From: Ashinkailepas kermadecensis
Lineage: Eukaryota > Arthropoda > Thecostraca > Neolepadidae
Direction: 5' to 3'
Length of the DNA stretch: 64,000 bases
NCBI GenBank assembly: GCA_034440615.1
Contig: JAOTOM010004827.1
Coordinates: 430,557-494,556, forward strand
Part shown: one piece after another, positions 58,480 through 64,000 of the stretch
Numbering within the stretch: the first letter of the stretch is position 1
How the letters are laid out: each line of letters starts with the position of its first letter
Made by a program: the position numbers and the translations under genes
Notes under the pieces: generated by a model
Told to the model about the DNA's origin: nothing
The model's input: the letters and a program-made list of their open reading frames with translations, nothing else
Database searches by the model: none

Positions 58480-59170
58480 TGCCGTATTGGAACGAGTTCG
58501 TGTCCCCATGGTACCGACAGCATTACAATCGCTCTTCTTACGATGCCTTGCTGTTATTGGACAACACTTACTGTATGTCATTAATAGTAGCATTGTACAC
58601 TGTGACCTTCTGTCATCATGGCAAACCGCTACAATAGTGCCGATACATAAGGGTGCCGACGATGGTGAACCGTGTAACTGCCGACCAATATCGATATTGC
58701 CCGTCCTGGCTAAGCTATGTGAGCTTGTAGTTTACATACGGCTGATGCAATATTTGTCCAGTCAGCATATTCTATGCCAGCAGCAATAGAGGTTACGCCC
58801 CAGCCTATCTACGAAGGCGGCCGCGTTTGATGCTGTAAAATATGCGAATAGCAATGCTGACAAGGGCATGGTGACGTCACCAGTTATCGCCGACACATTT
58901 GGCAGCATTTGGCAGCGTCGAGCACGGCCTCCTCCGGGAGAAGCTAGGTCGGTACGGCATTGACAGCCAGTGGTTCTTCTCATGGCTTAGTAATTGCTTA
59001 CAGTATGTCGAGCATTCTGAGGGCCTATTCGTGACGCATGGGGTGGTTCAGGGCTCTATCTTGAGCCCTGCGTGCTCTTCCTTCTATTCACCAACGACAT
59101 ACCACAACGCATGCCACACGACAAGATTGTCACGTACATCGTTTTCACTCAGTTTTTGGACGCAGATGTG
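58480..59170 (+). pseudogene. LINE reverse transcriptase fragment, dead
   Basis: The plus strand encodes the fingers and palm of a non-LTR reverse transcriptase of Jockey/CR1 style. In order: WQTATIVPIHKG, CRPISILPVLAKLCE, LSSQHILCQQ, then after a TAG at 58788-58790 LRPSLSTKAAAFDAV. A frame change follows, then FGSVEHGLLREKLGRYGI, HGVVQGSILSPA and, after another change, KIVTYIVFTQFL. The catalytic Y-A-D-D box is therefore YIVF at 59135-59146. No endonuclease domain, ORF1 or 3' tail is visible, so this is an internal fragment that cannot be active. Confidence 0.85.
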
Positions 59171-60468
59171 ATACGAGGGGAGACACAAATTTGCAAAAAG
59201 TGACCGGTTTACCAAAGCGGTGTCATTCACGTTATCATCGGAAAGTGGGTTTTACTGTATTATGTCACGATACACTTGGGGTATCTTATTATGTATCAGA
59301 GCTAATAAACCAAGTTGCATATTATACCATGAGCACATCCCGGGAAGACGAATCGGCAGGATATTCTAAAAAGCTGTGCGTGTTTGAAAATGGCAACTGG
59401 GCAATTTTCACATCGAAGCTGTCAGTTTCTTTGAACCTAGTCAATGAAGGTCATCTATGACATCTGATATGTGATCGTCTTTTATTCCAACACTGATCAT
59501 GCGTACTGCGAAATTGATCATCTTTTTAATTACGTGTATCTGTGTTTTGCTCGGTGTGCCGTATACCGAAATGCAAAGTCTAATGGCCGACATGCCAAGT
59601 GCATTAATGCAGGGTCAGTAAACTGCCTGGGGCGTGAACACCTAGCGTAGTGAAGTGCATTCAGGCTGCATTCAAATATTTATCTTGATTCAGAGCACTG
59701 ATTATGTAAAGCTACACGTTAAAAATGTCGTAAAATGATAAACTGATTAATCTATGTTAGCATGCATCAAAGTTCTAGTTTCTGATAACATAAGATATAA
59801 TATTTACATTTTTATCCCCCAGCACAGATGCGCCTCAGGTTTATGCCGTTGATTTTTTTACAAACGCCTCCAACTCGTCAAACCATTTGATAATCCTTTT
59901 GACGATCACCGTAGCCTGCTGCTACTTTCAGCGGTTCTACTGACTAGGTGAGGGTGCCGGTTGAAAAAGTCCCGAAGCCAGATTCGGCCCGGTCTCAAGA
60001 AACAGATAATCATGTCGCTGATGTGAATGCAAATAGGAAATGCCAACAGGAAACAGCATTACGGGCAAGCGAGAAATAAACTCCGAATCATGTCGTGCTC
60101 ATCTCATATATGATGTTCTAATAGTTATCATGTAATCATCTCATACGTAATCTTGAAAAGTGGAAGAGCCAACGCTGTTTTTTTTTTGCCATAGAATTGT
60201 GCCTAAAATAACAAAATAAGAAGTGAAAAGCATGGACACCGAACTCTACTATGATCATATATATGTTCATGATAACATAGTGACTATATACAAAAGGTGT
60301 AGGTCCTTAATCTGCTGTGATGGCTGCTAATGATATAGTCATCATTTCAACCACGTCAATAAAGCATATCTGTTGTCGGTGAACGGATTCTCCAGGCTAG
60401 TTGCGAAGAGGCCGACTTGGACGTAATCACACAGCAGCTAGGGTGTCGCCGGGAGGCCACGGTCAAGC
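59171..60468. other. No gene recognised
   Basis: AT-leaning unique sequence up to the insertion site of the DNA transposon. One 89-codon open frame (59191-59460) has no motif. Confidence 0.45.
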
Positions 60469-60476
60469 ATGCACAC
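60469..60476. repeat. Left target-site duplication, ATGCACAC
   Basis: The octamer just before the left TIR. Its first seven bases recur right after the right TIR (63994-64000), where the window ends before the eighth base. Confidence 0.8.
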
Positions 60477-60635
60477 TAGACTGTTGCAAAATGGACGAAG
60501 TTACTCACCCAAAGTTCTACCACTTGGATTCTTGATCCATTGCCCTTCCTGATTTCAAAACAGTTTTTGTTTCAGCTCTAGCATCGTTAAAAATCAAAAC
60601 CCTTATTTTTTGGCATTGGTGTCCTTCCCTCTGTT
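60477..60635 (+). repeat. Left terminal inverted repeat, 159 bp
   Basis: Starts TAGACTGTTGCAAAATGGAC and ends CTTCCCTCTGTT. It matches the reverse complement of 63819-63993 except for three C/T or G/A changes, a shorter T run and a 13-bp deletion relative to the right arm. Confidence 0.95.
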
Positions 60636-60646
60636 CAGAGATGGCG

Positions 60647-61250
60647 CTAGGGTGTGGCCGCTGTGTGAGGTGTGGGTGCCTGTCGGCGCATCTGTCGGCT
60701 CGCTCCATGCGGCCTGAGCGGTGGCCAGGTGTGCGTAGTTGATGACGGCGGCGGTGGGATGTTGACGGCGGTCTCCGTTCGCCTCCGGTCGCCCTCCGCT
60801 CGTCTTCGGGCGCCCTTCGCTGGCCTCCGGCCGTCATCGACTCGTCTCCGCCCGTCATCGACTCGTCTCCGACCGCCCTCCGCGCCCGTTCGGTGGGGCT
60901 GTTCCCGACTCGGACCGCCCTCTGTGCCCGTTCGGCCGCCCCCCGTGTCTGTCCGGCCTCCCTCCGCTCGTCTCCGGCCCTCCTCCACTGGTCTCCGGCC
61001 CTCCTGCGCACCCGTCCGATCGCCCTCTGGACCCGTTCCGCCTCCCTCCGCTGGCCTCCCACCGCCCTCCGTGCCCTTCCCGCCGCCCTCCGTTCTCCTC
61101 CGGTCGCCCCCCGCTCGTCTTCGGGCGCCCTCTGTGCCCGTCCCGCCTCCCACCACTGGCCTCCGGCCGCTCTCCGCATCAGTCCCGTCTCGCTCCGGGC
61201 GCGTCCCGCCGCGCTCTGTGCTCGTCCGATCGCCCTCCGCTCGCCTCAAC
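60647..61250 (-). repeat. GC-rich degenerate minisatellite inside the transposon
   Basis: CCGCCCTCCG, CGTCTCCGGCCCTCC and related words recur irregularly for about 500 bp (best at 60750-61250). The composition leaves frames of 193-220 codons open on both strands, Arg/Gly-rich on the minus strand. A very good minus-strand splice acceptor, TTTTCTTTGTGTTCAG, lies at its upstream border (61253-61268). The region could therefore be spliced onto the transposase transcript, as a 3' exon or untranslated part. Confidence 0.7.
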
Positions 61251-61357
61251 TAGACTGAACACAAAGAAAATCAGCTTTACTAGTTTTGTGGTGTGTATTT
61301 AGTGTTGACATGTTTCAAATGTACAACAATAACATGTGTAAGGATATGCATAGAAAA

Positions 61358-63649
61358 TCAGCACTTCCACTCCCTCTTTTTAAAACTCAGAGCGTTCCTT
61401 TCCTTAGCAGAAATCCTGTTCCAGGTCACCATGTCCTGGGCCCAGGCCCCGCTGACCATGGGCGCCGCCTCTGTGGTCCACTTCACTCCCCTCTCCACGG
61501 CGATCGTGGTGCAGGGCAGGTCCACAGAGAAGGGCGTCTCCAGGAACTGCTGGAGCTCCTCATCACTGATCTTGAACAGGATGGGCGGGGAGGAGGTGGC
61601 CTTGGTCAGGTCCACCATCTCCGTCAGCTTGGTGGCTGAGAAGTTCAGCTGGGGGTTCTTCACCTTTCTAACAGTCTTTCTGTGGCTCCTCTTCTCCTTC
61701 TTCCGTAGCTTGGTGATGATGTCCAGCGCCACTTGCCTCTCCTGCTTGCAGCTGGCCCCGAGTAGCGAGGTGAGCATCAAGTCCAGCTGGCCGAAGTAGC
61801 CGTTGAACTGTATGTGGGGCTTCAGCATGTCCACCTCCTCCATGGTGCAGAAGGTCTTGATCCTGGTTATGGTGGAGAGCAGGTGGCGAGGTCCCTCCAG
61901 CAGCTGGTTCCTCTGCCTGATTTCCAGGAAGCTGTGGACGTATACCTGGATGATGAACATGGCCATCCGCCTCTGCGCTTCAGAGGGGGGAGGAGGTGCT
62001 CATGTAGACCCTCAGTATCCTGCTCTCTGTGTTCTGCCATCTCGCATTCGTCATCTTCCCCGCCTTCTGCTTCGCCCACCTCTCCTCCAACGTCCCCGAC
62101 TCCACCGCGCTCGCCATCTCTATCAGGTACCTGGTGTCGTGATTGAACTCCTTCAGGATGCTTTCCGGGATGTTGTCCAGCAGTGAGCGGAGGGCGGGGC
62201 TGGGGATCGGCTCGAACTCAACCACCGGCAGCTCCCACACACTGCCCGTGAGCCTCTGGGCCTCCTCACCACTCCAGGAGGCGGGACCAGTGGTGGGGCC
62301 AGCATATCTCACGAACATGTGGCCGAAGATCGCTTCCAGACTGTGGCAGAGGCAGTGGACGTGTAGCAGGGGACGACCCAGTAGCTTCTCAAACTCTGCA
62401 ATGAAGCCGTGTGTGTGGCCAGACATCTTGCGGCATCCGTCAGCGAAGATGACCTGGAGGTCATCAATGTCAATCTCTCGCTCCTCCAGGAACTCCTTGA
62501 GGCTCCTTGCCAGCTCCACACCCTTCCCACCCTCGGGCACTAGGTGTCCCAGGAACTTCTCTCCAGGATACCCTATCACCGCACAGTCTTCCTGCCTTAC
62601 CAGGGCAAACCTCTTGTGACCCCCCTCCCCCGTACCTATCTCCACCTTGTTATCATCAATTCTTTCGTCCACCATCAGTCCTTCAGCTTTGAAATGCTTA
62701 AAGGTGTCTTTCTTGTCCAGGCGAGCTTTCTTCCTCATTCTGTTTATCTTCCAGGTATTGGTCACTTTCTCCTTGTCTTCCTCAGTAATGATCTCCTCAG
62801 CAGCTTTGATCGCATTGCTCAGATGAGCGACGGCTTCGCTCGATACTTTGAATCGGTCAGCAGTCTCCGCAATCTTTTCTTCAGCCTCTTCCTTCCGCTT
62901 CCTCTTTTCCCTGATTTCATGCTTCCCAATTCTGGCCTTGAATTCATCATCATCCAGCTGGTCCACCTCTCTTTCATCATCAGATTCCTCAGGAGCAGCC
63001 TTCTTCAGCAGCATCTCCACTTCCTTCTCACTTTTCATGCGCCTTTCCTCCTCCCTCTGTCTTTTATCAGCCTTTGCTTCCTCTTTCCTCCTCCTTCGTT
63101 TGATCTTCTTTGTTTCCACAAGGTCAGGTCCTCCGATGCAGCCAGCCCTCTCAGGCTTCCTCTGCGCCTTCAGGAAGTTCTTTTCGATATCTGGGACATT
63201 CTTATCATCAGCCACGTCAAACAGCTTCCCAGCAATGTCCTGGAACTTCTTCTTCAATTTTCCGTTTTTCTTCTTCCTCCTCCTGGCGATGGCCTCCCCT
63301 TTGTTCAGGGCCTTCATGGACTCCTTCCTCAGCCTCCAAAGGTCGTGCACTTTCTGCTGTACTTTCAGCTTAGAGATGGTGGGGACTGAAGCAGTGTTGT
63401 AGACTTCAAGAACCTGTCTGGTCACTCTCTCAGAAGCTTCCTTGCAGTCAATCTCTTTGGAGTCTCGGTTGAGCCTATCACTTTCTGCTTCAAAGATGAG
63501 GGCGCTCGCCACCTCACTGACCAGGGGAAGCTTGTTCACTGGAAGCCGCTTTCCCTCCCCAAACACTCTGTCAGGATGCACTCTGAACTTCGCTGCAGGT
63601 GCCTGGCTTCCCTTGCGGCGCCTCATTGCCTGGATGCTTACAGCCCGGT
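61358..63649 (-). CDS. hAT-like transposase, one frameshift
   Basis: The coding exon starts after a strong acceptor (TTTCCTTTTGTTTCAG, minus strand, exon from 63649) and is preceded by an intron, so the first exon is short and not identified. The N-terminal half is lysine/arginine-rich with nuclear-localisation-like clusters (KKIKRRRRKEEAKADKR) and likely coiled coil. The core has VIFADGCRKMSGHTHG (about 62438), then LHVHCLCHSLEAIFGHMF (about 62350, a CxxH motif) and GPTTGPASWSG. After a frameshift at 61985-61990 (a run of six G on the plus strand; one base too many) it continues with IIQVYVHSFLEIRQRNQLLE, LNFSATKLTEMVDL and TIAVERGVKWTTEA, whose Glu may be catalytic. About 760 residues in all. 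The family is widespread and mostly unnamed in invertebrate genomes; hAT relationship is an inference. The frameshift may be real or a homopolymer error. Confidence 0.82.
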
Positions 63650-63665
63650 CTGAAACAAAAGGAAA
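63650..63665 (-). promoter_or_regulatory. 3' splice site of the transposase intron
   Basis: On the minus strand a pyrimidine-rich TTTCCTTTTGTTTCAG precedes ACCGGGCTGTAAGC. The reading frame continues conserved, basic sequence from here, while upstream it loses protein character, so the acceptor decides the exon start better than the upstream ATG at 63674. Confidence 0.6.
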
Positions 63666-63818
63666 TAATTTCAATTCTGATTTCTGACCAACAGACAGGT
63701 AAGTACTTTAAATGTGACACAGCTGTCCACTGTTGTGGTGAAAACGTATTTATTTCTTGTTTGTTCGTTTATTATTATTTTTGGAATAAGAAATCATGGA
63801 TATATGATAACAGAATAC

Positions 63819-63993
63819 AACAGAGGGAAGGACACTAATGCCAAAAAAAAATAAGGGTTTTGATTTTTAACGATGCTAAAGCTGAAACAAAAACTGTTTT
63901 GAAATCAGGAAGGGCAATGGATCAAGAATCCAAGTGGTAGAACTTTGGATGAGTAACTTCGTCCATTTTGCAACGTCCTTTTGCAACAGTCTA
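63819..63993 (-). repeat. Right terminal inverted repeat, 175 bp
   Basis: Reverse complement of the left TIR. Compared with it there is a 13-bp tandem duplication (TTGCAAAAGGACG before TTGCAAAATGGACG on the minus strand) about 10 bp inside the tip, and a longer T run. Confidence 0.95.
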
Positions 63994-64000
63994 ATGCACA
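63994..64000. repeat. Right target-site duplication, cut by window end
   Basis: ATGCACA, identical to the first seven bases of the octamer at 60469-60476. The next base outside the window should be C. Confidence 0.75.

Larger units (their letters stand above)
60477..63993 (-). mobile_element. hAT-like DNA transposon, 3.5 kb, nearly intact
   Basis: The element has terminal inverted repeats of 159 bp (60477-60635) and 175 bp (63819-63993), both starting TAGACTGTTGCAAAA. It is flanked by ATGCACAC / ATGCACA(C), an 8-bp duplication cut by the window edge. It encodes one large transposase on the minus strand and carries a GC-rich minisatellite near the left TIR. An 8-bp duplication, a TAG...CTA end and the D...CxxH transposase core point to the hAT superfamily, though TIRs this long are unusual for hAT and no hATC dimerisation domain is recognised. 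The TIRs differ by only three substitutions plus small indels, so the insertion is young. Confidence 0.88.

Noticed and set aside
60517..61253. Arg/Gly-rich frames of 193-220 codons on both strands
   Set aside because: GC-rich minisatellite inside the transposon. Kept only as a possible spliced tail, not as a gene.
62143..63687. Plus-strand frames up to 281 codons
   Set aside because: Antisense shadows of the transposase, which carries the conserved motifs on the minus strand.

Overview
The window reads as nuclear DNA of an invertebrate animal. tRNA-derived SINEs, a reverse transcriptase of LINE type, a Helitron, hAT-like and Mutator-like transposons, a gag remnant and many minisatellites are present. 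I see no operons, no bacterial gene density and no CRISPR, rRNA or functional tRNA gene. I cannot name the phylum from the sequence. I found no intact host gene. Almost everything recognisable is mobile or repetitive DNA in different states of decay, set in AT-leaning intergenic sequence with a few CpG-rich islands.

Layout. 0-9 kb holds a 58-bp tandem array (1191-1540), one minus-strand open segment bounded by plausible splice sites (4722-4959), a weak Ig-like open segment (7286-7567) and a CpG-rich island (8190-8660). 9-16 kb holds C-rich MITE-like fragments, a degenerate ~27-bp satellite (11330-11815), a complete 210-bp hAT-type MITE with perfect 8-bp target duplications (14136-14345), and a decayed LTR-retrotransposon gag region with one recognisable zinc knuckle (15228-16270). 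17-20 kb holds a Mutator-like (MULE) transposase pseudogene cut open by a tRNA-Lys-headed SINE, a SINE with 14-bp target duplications, a tiny 5'-truncated retroposon with an (ATCA)n tail and a further SINE. 21-29 kb holds a palindromic fold-back MITE plus a half copy, a ~1.7 kb element with GTTTCATGAA-type inverted ends, and dispersed repeat families. 31-36 kb is the most repeat-dense part: an element with ~100-bp inverted arms carrying eleven 31-bp E-box units, the same ~27-bp satellite as at 11 kb but in the opposite orientation, another SINE, and an 81-bp (27-codon) tandem repeat. 36-55 kb is mostly featureless, with SINE copies, a (TA)n tract and a 528-bp 18-bp minisatellite. 55.9-57.5 kb is a dead Helitron Rep region with two minisatellites inside it. 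58.5-59.2 kb is a dead LINE reverse transcriptase. 60.5-64.0 kb is an almost intact DNA transposon.

The best-supported system is that last element (60477-63993). It has TIRs of 159 and 175 bp that differ by three substitutions and small indels, an ATGCACA(C) duplication on both sides, a large spliced transposase with a single-base frameshift in a G6 run, and a GC-rich minisatellite. The most interesting comparative observation is that SINEs with at least three different tRNA-derived heads (Lys-like, Val-like, Phe-like, plus one unassigned) share one body and 3' tail. That looks like a SINE superfamily with a conserved central domain, probably mobilised by one LINE partner.
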